Origin: Achromobacter sp. B7
GTDB lineage: Bacteria > Pseudomonadota > Gammaproteobacteria > Burkholderiales > Burkholderiaceae_B
Length of the DNA: 64,000 nucleotides
Direction of reading: 5' to 3'
Assembly (NCBI RefSeq): GCF_003600685.1
Contig: NZ_CP032084.1
Coordinates: 4,898,001 to 4,962,000, forward strand
A model generated the notes under the pieces. The model saw only the letters and a list, made by a program, of their open reading frames with translations. It had not been told where the DNA came from and did no database searches. The position numbers were made by a program, and so were the translations under genes. Positions 16,818 to 27,680 of this stretch are shown here, piece after piece (the first letter of the stretch is position 1; each line of letters begins with the position of its first letter).

Positions 16818-16844
16818 GAAAATGGCCCCACCGGGGCCATTTTC
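16818..16844. terminator. Bidirectional intrinsic terminator
   Basis: GAAAATGGCCCC and GGGGCCATTTTC form a perfect 12-bp stem around ACC. A- and T-ends allow use from both strands, ending the exported-protein gene and the convergent M20 deacylase gene. Confidence 0.9.
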
Positions 16845-16888
16845 ATTCGTGCCACGCTGAGGAGCACGCGACGTGAGTGCGCGTTACC

Positions 16889-18187
16889 TCACTCCCGCAC
16901 CCCACACCATTGCGCAATGAACAGCGCGATGGTCTTGGTGATAAGGCGTACCGATTCCAGGTGCACGCGTTCGTCGAAGCCGTGGATGTCCAGGGACTTG
17001 GGGCCGTAGACCAGGGTGGGCATGTCGCCGTAGATGACGAAAACGCGGGCGTCCAGGTAGCCGGGCGTGGTGAAGCTTTGCAGCTCGCTTTGGAAGGCCT
17101 GGCGGTGGCATTCGCGCAGGGTGTTTTCCGCGTCGGAGCCTTCTTCCAGCACGTAGCCTTCGGCGTAGAAGCCGGTGTAGGTGACGGCTGGCGGTGTTCC
17201 GCCCAGGCGGGGGTCGGACACGGCGTCGCGCAGGCAGGCGTCGATTTCGGCGCGGGCTTCGTCCGCCGTCGTGCCGGGGTAGATGGCGGCGCGCACGTCG
17301 AATTCGCACCAGGGCGGCACGGTGGATGGCCAGTCGCCGCCTTCGATCTTGCCGATGTTGAAGTTGATGGGGTGGTCCAGGTGTTCAAAATGGCGGTGGC
17401 AATGATGCTGCCCGTTCCACTTGGTTTCCAGCTTGCGCAGCGCTTCGATAGTGGCGTAGGCGGCGTCGATGGCGTTGAAGCCGTTGGCCATTTCGCGCGT
17501 ATGGGTGGGGTGGCCTTGCACGCGGACCTTGAACCACAACACGCCCACGTTGGCGCGCACCAGCATGTTTTCTTCGGGCTCGGGGATGATGACGGCGTCG
17601 GCCTTGTAGCCGCGCAATAACGCAGCCAGCGCGCCGTTGCCCGTGCATTCCTCTTCCACCACGGACTGGAAGTAGATCGGCGCCGCGGGTGCGTAGCCGG
17701 CCGCGCGCAGGGCGTCGTAGGCGAACAGGTTGGCGGCCAGGCCGGCCTTCATGTCGGCGGCGCCGCGTCCGTACATCCAGCCGTCGATGATGGCCGGGTC
17801 CCAAGGGGATCGGCTCCACATGTCCTGCGGGCCCGTGGGCACCACGTCCACGTGGCCGTTCAAGATCAGCGAGCGGCCCGTCTGCACGTCGGGCCGGTAG
17901 GTGCCGACCACGTTGAAGGCGTTTTCGTACGAGACGGTGACGGGCCCGAAGCCCGGATGCGATTCGATGTCCTTGACGTCGATCTTCCAGCGGTCCATCG
18001 CAAAGCCGCGTTGGCGCATCGCCTCGTACAGGAAGTCCTGTGCCGTGTGCTCTTGCTCGCGCAAGGACGGAAAGCGCACCAGCTCCTGCGTGAAGGCCAG
18101 TTGCGCATCAAAGCGGTCATCGACCGCCTGCAGAATGCGGCGCGTCTGTTCGGCCGTCAACGCGGCGGGGGCTTGGGTGGTGTCCAT
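16889..18187 (-). CDS. M20 family metallo-deacylase (ArgE/DapE type)
   Basis: 432 residues. Metal and catalytic motifs of the ArgE/DapE/ACY1 family are visible: LILNGHVDVVPTGP (His metal ligand plus catalytic Asp), MYGRGAADMKAG (bridging Asp), VVEEECTGNGA (catalytic Glu-Glu) and a C-terminal His in VYGPKSLDIHGFDERV. The dimerisation lid domain lies between. The family hydrolyses N-acyl amino acids or related amides in the cytoplasm. The start has a strong AAGGAGA site. It is 35 bp downstream of the MFS gene, and the pair likely takes up and hydrolyses one acylated substrate. Confidence 0.93.
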   Translation of the reverse strand: MDTTQAPAALTAEQTRRILQAVDDRFDAQLAFTQELVRFPSLREQEHTAQDFLYEAMRQRGFAMDRWKIDVKDIESHPGFGPVTVSYENAFNVVGTYRPDVQTGRSLILNGHVDVVPTGPQDMWSRSPWDPAIIDGWMYGRGAADMKAGLAANLFAYDALRAAGYAPAAPIYFQSVVEEECTGNGALAALLRGYKADAVIIPEPEENMLVRANVGVLWFKVRVQGHPTHTREMANGFNAIDAAYATIEALRKLETKWNGQHHCHRHFEHLDHPINFNIGKIEGGDWPSTVPPWCEFDVRAAIYPGTTADEARAEIDACLRDAVSDPRLGGTPPAVTYTGFYAEGYVLEEGSDAENTLRECHRQAFQSELQSFTTPGYLDARVFVIYGDMPTLVYGPKSLDIHGFDERVHLESVRLITKTIALFIAQWCGVRE

Positions 18188-18222
18188 GAAGTCTCCTTGA
18201 AGAGGAATGTTGAGCGCCCGGC

Positions 18223-19542
18223 CTACGCGGCCGGCGTGACGGTGCGAGCGCTGGCCGCGCGGCGCGGCTGGTGGTTGGCCAAGCCCCAAATCGACACGAG
18301 CGTAATGGCCGACAGCGCGGAATAGAACAGCGCCAGCGGCAGCCACTGGCCGGGATATTGGTGCGACAGCCAGGTGCCGATCAACGGCGTGAACCCGCCG
18401 GCAACGGCCCCGCACAATTGGTACGACAGCGAGATTCCCGAATAACGCACATGGGTCTCGAAGGCCGCGCTGATGAAGCCGGCCATTGCCGAATAGATGG
18501 TTGCCATGAACACCAGCACGATGGCGATGCCGGCCACGATGCTGAGCGGCGTGGCCTGGCTGACCAGCATGAACATCGGGTACGGCGCCAACACCGAACA
18601 CGCCGCCGCGATCATCAGCACGCGCGACGTGCCCAGCGATTCGGCGAACCAGGCGGCCAGCGGCTGCACGATCAGCTGGATGATGGCGACGGCGAACAGG
18701 CAGTCCAGGATCATCGCGCGGTCCAGGCCCAGCGTTTGCGTGGTGTAGGCCAGCATGAACGTGTTGGTGAAATAGATGCCGCCGATGGCGACGGTGCACA
18801 CGCCCATGCACAGCAGCACGGTGCGCCACGCAGTGCGCAGCACTTCGCGCGCGGGCACTTCGGACGTTTCCTGCTTCGCCAGCACCTTGGCGAAGTCGGG
18901 CGATTCGCTGACCCCGATACGGATGAAGTAACCCACTACCAGCAGCACGGCGCTGACCAGGAACGGGATGCGCCAGCCCCAGGCCAGGAAGTCGGCCTCG
19001 TCCAGCGTCGTGATCAGGCGGAACGCCACCAGCGACAGGATCAAGCCTGCCGGGCTACCCAGCTGCGCGAAGGATGCCGCGAAGGTGCGCCGCCGTTGCG
19101 AGGCGTGTTCGCCTGCCATCAACACCGCGCCGCCCCACTCGCCGCCCACCGCCAGGCCCTGCGCCAGGCGCAACACCAACAGCAGCGCGGGCGCGAGCAT
19201 GCCGGCCTGCGTGTAGCTGGGCAGCAGGCCGATGCCCACGGTTGCCACGCCCATGATGACCAGCGTGGCCATCAGCGCGTTCTTGCGGCCGACGCGGTCG
19301 CCCAGGTGGCCGAACACCAGCCCGCCCAGCGGCCGCGCCAGAAAGCCCGCCGCGAAGGTGCCAAAGGACGCCATCGTGCTGACGAACGGGTCGGCGGTGG
19401 GAAAGAACACCTTGCCGAACACCAGCGCGGCGGCGGTGGCGTAGATGTAGAAGTCGTACCACTCGATGGTGGTGCCGATGAAAGCCGCGGCGGCGGCGCG
19501 CACCGGTTGCCTGGCGGCGGATGGATGGGCGGGGGCCGACAT
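18223..19542 (-). CDS. MFS transporter, metabolite:H+ symporter (MHS) type
   Basis: 439 residues, 12 membrane helices. It opens with AAAAFIGTTIEWYDFYIYATAAALVF, the MHS-family (ShiA/ProP/KgtP) signature, then FGTFAAGFLARPLGGLVFGHLGDRVGRKNALM with the MFS loop motif GDRxGRK, and RLAQGLAVGGEWGGAVLM. The family imports organic acids, shikimate or osmolytes with protons. Substrate is probably the compound cleaved by the adjacent M20 enzyme (inference from operon). The start at 19542 has an AAGGAGAAATC ribosome site; longer frames are rejected. Confidence 0.93.
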   Translation of the reverse strand: MSAPAHPSAARQPVRAAAAAFIGTTIEWYDFYIYATAAALVFGKVFFPTADPFVSTMASFGTFAAGFLARPLGGLVFGHLGDRVGRKNALMATLVIMGVATVGIGLLPSYTQAGMLAPALLLVLRLAQGLAVGGEWGGAVLMAGEHASQRRRTFAASFAQLGSPAGLILSLVAFRLITTLDEADFLAWGWRIPFLVSAVLLVVGYFIRIGVSESPDFAKVLAKQETSEVPAREVLRTAWRTVLLCMGVCTVAIGGIYFTNTFMLAYTTQTLGLDRAMILDCLFAVAIIQLIVQPLAAWFAESLGTSRVLMIAAACSVLAPYPMFMLVSQATPLSIVAGIAIVLVFMATIYSAMAGFISAAFETHVRYSGISLSYQLCGAVAGGFTPLIGTWLSHQYPGQWLPLALFYSALSAITLVSIWGLANHQPRRAASARTVTPAA

Positions 19543-19719
19543 GATTTCTCCTTGGGATTTTTTGGATTTGATGGCGGCTTTATCGCCCGCGCCCGTGGGA
19601 GCGGTCAATTTCTGATTTCTTATCATTGACTTAAGCAGGATTAATGTTCGGATATCATGTCCGGGCATTGCGCCTTCGCCTCCACCGCGCCCCACCAAAT
19701 CGTTACCGATCAATGTGTT

Positions 19720-20700
19720 ATGAAAGATAAATCGATTCTTCCCACGACGATTACGCGCGTGGGCGATCGCCTGGACTGGAACCTGCTGCGGACTTTTCTG
19801 GTCATCGCGCAAGAGCGCAGCATTAGCGGTGCTGCTATCAAACTGCACCTGACGCAGTCAGCGGTCAGCCAGGCGTTGCGCCGGCTGGAACAGCAGCTGG
19901 ATCGCCGCCTGATCGAACGGCATCACTCCAAATTTGCCATCACGCGGGCCGGCGAAGAGGTGCGCCAAGCTGCGCTGGCCATTCACGGCAACGTGTCGCA
20001 ACTGGTCAGCGACGTGGCGCAGGCCGAGGAACAAACCGTGGGCCGCATCCATCTGCTGGTGGCCAGCCGCATTCATTCGGCGGTGTATGACGATTTCTGG
20101 GTGCGCTTTCATCGGGCGCACCCGCGCATAGAAGTTCAGCTGGACGTGTTGCCCAGCAGCGAAATCGTGAACGTGTTGCAGCAGCGGGGCGCGACGGCGG
20201 GCATCGCGCTATGCCGACAGATTCCCAAGCGGCTGGACCACAAACTGTTCCTGCAACAGCGCTACGCGATGTTCTGCGGCAAACACCATCCGCTGTTCGG
20301 GCGCGCGGACATCCGCATGGAAGATCTGCTGAACGAGAATTTTGTCTCGTTCGCCAGCGACGCCCTGGGCGACAGCCTGTCTCCGCTGACGATCTTTCGT
20401 GACCAGCGCGGGTTCTCGGGCAGCATCATTGCAACGTCGTCACAGCATGACGAGGTCAAGCGTCTGCTGGTGGCGGGCTTTGGCATTGGCTGCCTGCCGG
20501 AACACAGCGTGCAGGCCGATCTTGCCGAGGGCCGCTTGTGGCGGCTGCCGCCGGGCGAAGGCGTGTGCGCGGCGGACCTGCATCTGCTTTGGCACGGGGA
20601 CGCGCACCGCAGCGCGGCCGAAGACCTGTTCATTGCGGCGTTCCGCGACCATATCGACAACTATTCGCTGCCGCAGCGGCTGCTGCCACATCTGCCTTGA
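19720..20700 (+). CDS. LysR family transcriptional regulator
   Basis: 326 residues. The N-terminal winged helix reads LDWNLLRTFLVIAQERSISGAAIKLHLTQSAVSQALRRLEQQLDRRLIER; a LysR substrate-binding domain follows. It is divergent from the MFS-M20 operon with a 177-bp shared promoter region, so it most likely regulates that operon in response to its substrate. ATG 19720 (MKDKSILP) is chosen; an in-frame ATG at 19657 adds 21 residues of poor composition. Confidence 0.92.
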   Translation: MKDKSILPTTITRVGDRLDWNLLRTFLVIAQERSISGAAIKLHLTQSAVSQALRRLEQQLDRRLIERHHSKFAITRAGEEVRQAALAIHGNVSQLVSDVAQAEEQTVGRIHLLVASRIHSAVYDDFWVRFHRAHPRIEVQLDVLPSSEIVNVLQQRGATAGIALCRQIPKRLDHKLFLQQRYAMFCGKHHPLFGRADIRMEDLLNENFVSFASDALGDSLSPLTIFRDQRGFSGSIIATSSQHDEVKRLLVAGFGIGCLPEHSVQADLAEGRLWRLPPGEGVCAADLHLLWHGDAHRSAAEDLFIAAFRDHIDNYSLPQRLLPHLP

Positions 20701-20798
20701 GCCTTGGCGTGGGGGTAGCGCGGGGTAGCGTTGGGGGTGGCGGCCAGCTTGCCTTCGGGGTGACGTCCGGCAGGTGCCGGCGCGCCGTTGAAGGCATG

Positions 20799-20846
20799 AA
20801 AAAAAACGCCCCGAGCCGCCGCGCGTAAGGCGGGGGGTCGGGGCGT
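20799..20846 (-). terminator. maeB terminator
   Basis: Read on the minus strand: ACGCCCCGA and TCGGGGCGT pair, with an inner CCGCC/GGCGG stem, followed by a run of eight T. It is separated from the maeB stop by a 13-bp tandem repeat array. Confidence 0.88.
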
Positions 20847-20847
20847 C

Positions 20848-20937
20848 GGTTGCTGGCATTGGTTGCTGGCGTTGGTTGCTGGCGTTGGTTGCCGGCAATG
20901 GTCGCTAGCGTTGATTGACGGCGTTGACGATGGCGTT
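20848..20937. repeat. 13-bp tandem repeat in the maeB 3' untranslated region
   Basis: Seven head-to-tail copies of GGTTGCTGGCGTT with growing divergence (the seventh is 12 bp) lie between the maeB stop codon (20968) and its terminator. The most conserved copies are nearest the terminator. Confidence 0.85.
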
Positions 20938-20967
20938 GATTGCAGCCACGCGCGAAACGCCTGCGCC

Positions 20968-23268
<2,301 letters not shown>

Positions 23269-23336
23269 GCGGCGGTAGCCTCGTGTGGCGAAATAAAAGG
23301 GTGACGTGAATATGGGAAAAATTCTAGGCGCGCAGA

Positions 23337-23386
23337 CATAAGGTGTTGATTCGGATTTAATATCGTCCCATTATCTTTACCTTATG
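23337..23386. promoter_or_regulatory. Widely spaced inverted repeat between maeB and a LysR gene
   Basis: CATAAGGT (23337-23344) and ACCTTATG (23379-23386) are perfect 8-bp inverted arms separated by 34 bp, in the divergent promoter. Spacing of about four helical turns suits two LysR dimers. It ends 9 bp before the LysR start, so autoregulation is plausible. Confidence 0.5.
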
Positions 23387-23394
23387 ACGTGTCT

Positions 23395-24363
23395 ATGACG
23401 GCCTTTGACCCGGATGCGGTAATCCGGAAACTGACCTCGCGGCTGAAGATGCGCCACCTGATGCTGCTGTTACAGATCGAGCAGCACGGATCGCTGACCC
23501 GCGTGGCCGAACACATGGCCACCAGCCAGCCCGCCGTGACCAACGCGCTGGCTGAACTGGAAAGCATGTTCGACGTGCCGCTGTTCGACCGCTCGGTGCG
23601 CGGCATGACGCCCACGCCGCTGGGCGCCGTGGTGCTGGCGCGGGCGCGTGGGCTGGTTCACGACCTGGGCCATCTGGTGCAGGAAATGGAAGCGGTGGCG
23701 GCGGGCCATGCCGCCCATCTGCACATCGGCGTCATTCCGTTTGTGTCGGGCCAGATGCTGTCGGCGGCCATTGGCCGCACCTTGCCGCAAGGCCGGCGCA
23801 TTACCGCAACCATCCACGAAGGCCAGGGCCCCGCGCTGCTGCGCCAGCTGCGCGACCACACGCTGGATGTGGTGGTGGGCTGGGCCACGCCGTCGGTCGA
23901 CCTGAGCAATATCGATTTTGAAGTGCTGTACCACCAGCAGCCCCGCCTGATCGCCAGCCGGCGCCTGGCGGCGCGGCTGGGGCGGTCGCGGCTGGAATGG
24001 GAGCGGTTGGCCGACCTGGACTGGATTCTGGGCACGCCGGGCAGCCCCATCCGGGACCAGGTGGCGGAGATTTTCCTGCGTGCGGGGGTGGCGCCGCCGC
24101 CGCCATCGGTGCAAAGCGATTCGTCCAAGCTGATCGGCGAAATGATTGTGGCCAGCGACCGCGCCGTGTCGATCCTGCCGGCCGATATCGCCGACGAATT
24201 GGTGCGGATCGCGGGCGCGGCCATCGTGCCGTATTCGTTTGACTGGACGCTGCCGCCGATCTCGCTGTTCACGCGGGCCGATGGCCTGCGGCGCAACGTG
24301 GACGCGCTGTTCGCATCAAAGCTGCGCGAGGTCTACACCAAGGGCGCGCGGCCGGGGAATTGA
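23395..24363 (+). CDS. LysR family transcriptional regulator
   Basis: About 322 residues. HTH: LKMRHLMLLLQIEQHGSLTRVAEHMATSQPAVTNALAELESMFDVPLFDRSVRGMTPTPLG, the GbpR/PcaQ-like LysR subgroup in which the helix-turn-helix begins with RHL. The effector domain follows, with AHLHIGVIPFVSGQML. It is divergent from maeB. Possible target: maeB or an aromatic/organic-acid operon elsewhere. GTG 23389 is an alternative start two codons earlier. Confidence 0.9.
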   Translation: MTAFDPDAVIRKLTSRLKMRHLMLLLQIEQHGSLTRVAEHMATSQPAVTNALAELESMFDVPLFDRSVRGMTPTPLGAVVLARARGLVHDLGHLVQEMEAVAAGHAAHLHIGVIPFVSGQMLSAAIGRTLPQGRRITATIHEGQGPALLRQLRDHTLDVVVGWATPSVDLSNIDFEVLYHQQPRLIASRRLAARLGRSRLEWERLADLDWILGTPGSPIRDQVAEIFLRAGVAPPPPSVQSDSSKLIGEMIVASDRAVSILPADIADELVRIAGAAIVPYSFDWTLPPISLFTRADGLRRNVDALFASKLREVYTKGARPGN

Positions 24364-24482
24364 CGGGAGGCCTTGAAGCGGGCGTTTGTCGACAAAATTG
24401 TCAACCAATGCAAACGTTGGCCCGTGCGCGGCCACCCCGATCCTATACTTGCGGCGCCAAGATTCATGCAGGAGGCCGCCGC

Positions 24483-25121
24483 TTGTTCCCCACCCCGCCC
24501 TCACACGCGCCGCGCCGCGCGTTTGCCCTTGCCTTGATTGGCCTTGCCGCATCCGCCGCGCTGTCCGGCTGCAATTCGATGCTTAACGAAGGCACCGGCG
24601 CGGCCGCCGGTATCGCGGGCACGGCCATTGCCAACAAAGTTACCGACAACGCCACCGTGGCCACCGGCATCGGCCTGGGCGTACAGGCCGGGGCGAAAGC
24701 GGCCCTGGCCTACGCGCAGCGCAAGACGCGCGGCGAAGAGCAAGACGCCATCGCCACAGCGGCCGGCGCGCTGGATGTAGGCGCCGTGGGCCCGTGGCGC
24801 GTCAAGCACCAGATCCCCATCGAAAGCGACGCGCAGGGGCAGGTTGCCGTCAGCCGCTTGATCGGCGGCGTCGGGCTGCAGTGCAAGGAAGTCGTGTTTT
24901 CTATCGACACGCCAGCCGATAAGCCTGCCGATAAATCCCCCGACCAATCCGCCGATAAGGCCACCAACAAGGCCGCCAACAAGGCCACCCACAAGCCCTC
25001 CAACAAGGCCGAGGACGAACTCGCGCGCGAGTTCTACGTCACCACCATCTGCCGCGACGGCGCGCAGTGGCGCTGGGCCAGCGCCGAGCCGGCCACGGCG
25101 CGTTGGGGGTCGTTGCAGTGA
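24483..25121 (+). CDS. Glycine-zipper lipoprotein with 12-bp-repeat linker (paralogue 1)
   Basis: About 212 residues from TTG 24483, preceded by GGAGG. The signal has lipobox AALSGCNS. A small-residue, membrane-active stretch follows (GTGAAAGIAGTAIANKV), then a domain with a Cys (GLQCKEVVFSIDT) and a C-terminal block CRDGAQWRWASAEPATARWGSLQ. Between them is a low-complexity Lys/Asn/Ala linker encoded by eight 12-bp units. It overlaps the next gene (GTGA), its paralogue, so the two are translationally coupled. Function unknown; probably outer-membrane associated. Confidence 0.75.
   Translation: MFPTPPSHAPRRAFALALIGLAASAALSGCNSMLNEGTGAAAGIAGTAIANKVTDNATVATGIGLGVQAGAKAALAYAQRKTRGEEQDAIATAAGALDVGAVGPWRVKHQIPIESDAQGQVAVSRLIGGVGLQCKEVVFSIDTPADKPADKSPDQSADKATNKAANKATHKPSNKAEDELAREFYVTTICRDGAQWRWASAEPATARWGSLQ
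24915..25010 (+). repeat. Eight 12-bp units in the lipoprotein linker
   Basis: In-frame, diverged copies of GCCgatAAGGCC-like units encode an Ala-Asp/Asn-Lys-rich linker absent from the neighbouring paralogue. The expansion therefore occurred after duplication of the gene. Confidence 0.75.
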
Positions 25122-25612
25122 TCCGGCGTGTTTGTGTGTTGGCGCTGATGGCCGGCGCCCTGTTGTCCGGCTGCCAGAGCTCGTCAATCGGCGGGGCCAC
25201 GGGCGCCGTGGTCGGCACAGTCAGCGGCGCGGCCACGGCCAACCCGGTTGCGGGCTACGCCATCGGCGTAACCGTGCAGGCCGCCGTGGACGCCACGGTG
25301 AAATACGTGCTGCGCGAATGGAAGAACGATCAACAGAACGTGATGGCCAACGCGGCGGGCGACCTGCCGATCGGCCAGATCCGCCACTGGCAGATCCGGC
25401 ATGCGCTGCCCGTGGGAAACGAGAACGGCGGCATCCAGGTGGTGCGCGATATCGCCACGCCACTGACCCGCTGCCGCGAAGTGCTGTTCACGGTCGAGCA
25501 GGAAGACGCGCCCGCCCCCGCCTACACCAGCCTGATCTGCCGCCAGCAAAACGGCCAGTGGAAATGGGCGGCGGCCGAGCCGTCGGTGGCGCGCTGGAAC
25601 GGCTTGCAATAG
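25118..25612 (+). CDS. Glycine-zipper lipoprotein (paralogue 2)
   Basis: 164 residues from GTG 25118, overlapping the upstream stop by the GTGA arrangement. Signal with lipobox ALLSGCQS; glycine-zipper segment SIGGATGAVVGTVSGAATANP; then a domain with RCREVLFTVEQ and the C-terminal block CRQQNGQWKWAAAEPSVARWNGLQ. Both blocks and the order match paralogue 1, but the repeat linker is missing. Likely an envelope protein working as a pair with its neighbour. Function unknown. Confidence 0.78.
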   Translation: MIRRVCVLALMAGALLSGCQSSSIGGATGAVVGTVSGAATANPVAGYAIGVTVQAAVDATVKYVLREWKNDQQNVMANAAGDLPIGQIRHWQIRHALPVGNENGGIQVVRDIATPLTRCREVLFTVEQEDAPAPAYTSLICRQQNGQWKWAAAEPSVARWNGLQ

Positions 25613-25682
25613 GCTTGATCGCGTCGGGATCGGCAAGCGATACTGGGCCACCGCCACGCGCCCAGCCCCGCCCTATCCGTCC

Positions 25683-26507
25683 ATGCCTTCCGGTCAATTC
25701 CAGATGCAGCGCAGCGTGCTTGCCGGCGTGCAGGCCGTTGCCGCGCGCAGCCGCCATGCGTTCGCGCGGCATACGCATGATCAGTTCGGTATCGGCGTGA
25801 TGCGCCAGGGCGCGCAGGTGTCCCACAGCGGCCGGGGCCAAGTCACGGCCGGCCCGGGCCACGTCATTACCGTCAACCCCGGCGAAGTGCACGACGGCGC
25901 GCCCATCGGAGACACGCCGCGCGCCTGGCAGATGCTGTACCTGGACCCGGACGTGGTGATGGACGCCGCCGGCCAGCTTGCCGAAGCCGGCGGCTTGGCC
26001 GCCGCGTACGAATTCGTCTACCCGGCACGCGACCAGCCCCACCTTGCCCGCGACGTGTTGCGCTTGTACGCGCACGCCATCGGCAGCCCTGCCCCGCTGG
26101 CTAGCGACGCGTTATTGCTGCGCATCCTGATGCAGGCGCACGGCGAGCGCGCGCCCGATTTGGCGCCGGATGCGCGCGCGGGTGTTCCCGCTTGCATCCG
26201 CCATGCGCAGGGCCTGATCGACGACACCCCCGCCGCCGTGCTGTCGTTGGCCGACCTTGCCGCCGCCAGCGGACTCAGCCGCTATCAAGCGCTGCGCGCC
26301 TTCACACGCGCCACCGGCATGACGCCGCACGCCTATCAGATACAACGTCGGCTGCTGTTGGCGCGGCAGCTGATCCGGCGCGGCATGACGCTGGCCGACG
26401 TCGCCGCCGCCAGCGGCTTTGCCGATCAAAGCCACATGACGCGGCTGTTCGCGCGCGCCTACGGCGTGTCGCCCGGCCATTACGCATCAGCGGCCCGCGC
26501 CGCCTGA
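25683..26507 (+). CDS. AraC family transcriptional regulator (cupin sensor)
   Basis: 274 residues. The N-terminal AraC-type cupin has HTHDQFGIGVMRQGAQVSHSGRG and VNPGEVHDGAPIG, typical of the AraC subgroup linked to small exporters. The C-terminal pair of helix-turn-helices reads LADLAAASGLSRYQALRAFTRATGMTPHAYQIQRRLLLARQLI and ADVAAASGFADQSHMTRLFARAYGVSPGHY. A second regulator of the same type is at 40.2 kb. The downstream EamA exporter is a likely target. Confidence 0.92.
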   Translation: MPSGQFQMQRSVLAGVQAVAARSRHAFARHTHDQFGIGVMRQGAQVSHSGRGQVTAGPGHVITVNPGEVHDGAPIGDTPRAWQMLYLDPDVVMDAAGQLAEAGGLAAAYEFVYPARDQPHLARDVLRLYAHAIGSPAPLASDALLLRILMQAHGERAPDLAPDARAGVPACIRHAQGLIDDTPAAVLSLADLAAASGLSRYQALRAFTRATGMTPHAYQIQRRLLLARQLIRRGMTLADVAAASGFADQSHMTRLFARAYGVSPGHYASAARAA

Positions 26508-26508
26508 G

Positions 26509-26561
26509 GCGGCAGTGGCGTTTCATTCAATGAAATTGGATTCAAGGGCGGCCACTGCCGC
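26509..26561. promoter_or_regulatory. Nested inverted repeat after the AraC gene
   Basis: GCGGCAGTGGC (26509-26519) pairs with GCCACTGCCGC (26551-26561). Nested inside is the perfect palindrome TTTCATT-C-AATGAAA (26521-26535). The inner element could be an operator for the AraC protein or the downstream transporter; the outer arms could form a terminator-like stem, though no T-run follows. Confidence 0.5.
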
Positions 26562-26667
26562 GCGAGGCGGCGGCGCAATCTTGCTCAGGGCGGCCCCTGC
26601 CGCGCGATGCGGTGGCGCAATCCTGCTCGGGGCGGGGCACTGCTGCCCGATGCGGCAATGCACGCTC
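26545..26667. repeat. 42-bp tandem repeat, about three copies
   Basis: Copy 1 (26545-26586) and copy 2 (26587-26628) differ at only a few positions; a third, degenerate copy starts at 26629. The unit begins AGGGCGGCC and ends GCTC. It fills most of the gap between the AraC and EamA genes. Confidence 0.8.
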
Positions 26668-26786
26668 GTTCAAAGCAGACCTCTGCCGCCGATACCGCCC
26701 TCCTACTGACCCAGCCCTGCAATTTCGTTCAAGACCGCCTGCGCGCGTCGGCCCATGCTGCGGTTTTCTTCAGCAAGGACGGGGCA

Positions 26787-27680
26787 ATGAACGCAAGGGA
26801 CAGGTTCCAAGGCTATGGCTTTCTGGCGGCGGCCATGGTGCTGGTGGGCAGCACGGTTGTGGCCAGCAAGATCATCGGCGCCGGCATGCCGCCTTTTACC
26901 GCCACCGCCTTGCGCTTTGCCCTGGCGCTGCCGTGCTTTGCGGTGTTGATGGCCGGCACCGGCGCCCGCGTGCCGCGCCTGGGCCGACGCGACTGGATGC
27001 TGCTGGCCGCACAAGCCATTGCCGGCAGCGTGGGCTACACGACATTGCTGATCGCCGGCTTGCAGCGCGCGTCGGCGGTGGACGGCGGCATCATCCTGGG
27101 CACGCTGCCGCTGGTGTCCGCGGGCATCGCGATGCTGCTGCTGGGCGAGCGGCCGGGCAAGGCAACATTGGGCGCGATTGCCGTGGCCGCTGCGGGCGTC
27201 GCGCTGATGGCGCGGGGCGGTGGTAGCGCGGACACGCCCGCGTCATGGACCGGCAACGCCCTGATTCTGGGCGCGGTCGTGTGCGAAGGGCTGTTCATCC
27301 TGCTGAACAAACGCTTGCACGTGCCCGTGCCGCCGCTGGCGCTGTCGACGGTGATGGCCGGGTTTGGACTGGCGTTTTCGGCGCTGGCCAGCGTGACCGA
27401 AGCCCCGTGGTCGCTTACCTTTTCAAGCAGCGCGATGATGGCCGTGGGCTACTACGCGCTGGTCCCCACGGTGGGCGGCTTCCTGCTTTGGTATGCGGGC
27501 GCGGCGCGCGTGCGCGGCGCGGAAGCGGCGTTGTTCACTGCGTTGGCGCCGACGTGCGCCGTGCTGCTGGCGGCAACGGTACTGGGCGAAACGGTGACGG
27601 CGGCGCAAGCGTTGGGCATGGGCTGTGTGCTGGCCGGCGTGCTGTGGCAGGCGGTGGCCGCGCGCGCTAGCCCCGGCTGA
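26787..27680 (+). CDS. EamA/DMT family transporter
   Basis: 297 residues with ten membrane helices and two EamA repeats. The first has GYGFLAAAMVLVGSTVVASKIIGAGMPPFTATALRFALALPCF; the second has NALILGAVVCEGLFILLNKRL and ends YYALVPTVGGFLLWYAGAARVRGAEAALFTALAPTCAVLLAATVLGE. The family exports amino acids and other metabolites. ATG 26787 is chosen because hydrophobic sequence starts there; its 3' end overlaps the convergent MarR gene by 14 bp. Confidence 0.92.
   Translation: MNARDRFQGYGFLAAAMVLVGSTVVASKIIGAGMPPFTATALRFALALPCFAVLMAGTGARVPRLGRRDWMLLAAQAIAGSVGYTTLLIAGLQRASAVDGGIILGTLPLVSAGIAMLLLGERPGKATLGAIAVAAAGVALMARGGGSADTPASWTGNALILGAVVCEGLFILLNKRLHVPVPPLALSTVMAGFGLAFSALASVTEAPWSLTFSSSAMMAVGYYALVPTVGGFLLWYAGAARVRGAEAALFTALAPTCAVLLAATVLGETVTAAQALGMGCVLAGVLWQAVAARASPG

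Noticed and set aside
18188..18829. N-terminal extension of the M20 deacylase frame
   Set aside because: The extra frame runs inside the MFS gene in a different phase; the AAGGAGA ribosome site and family length fix the start at 18187.
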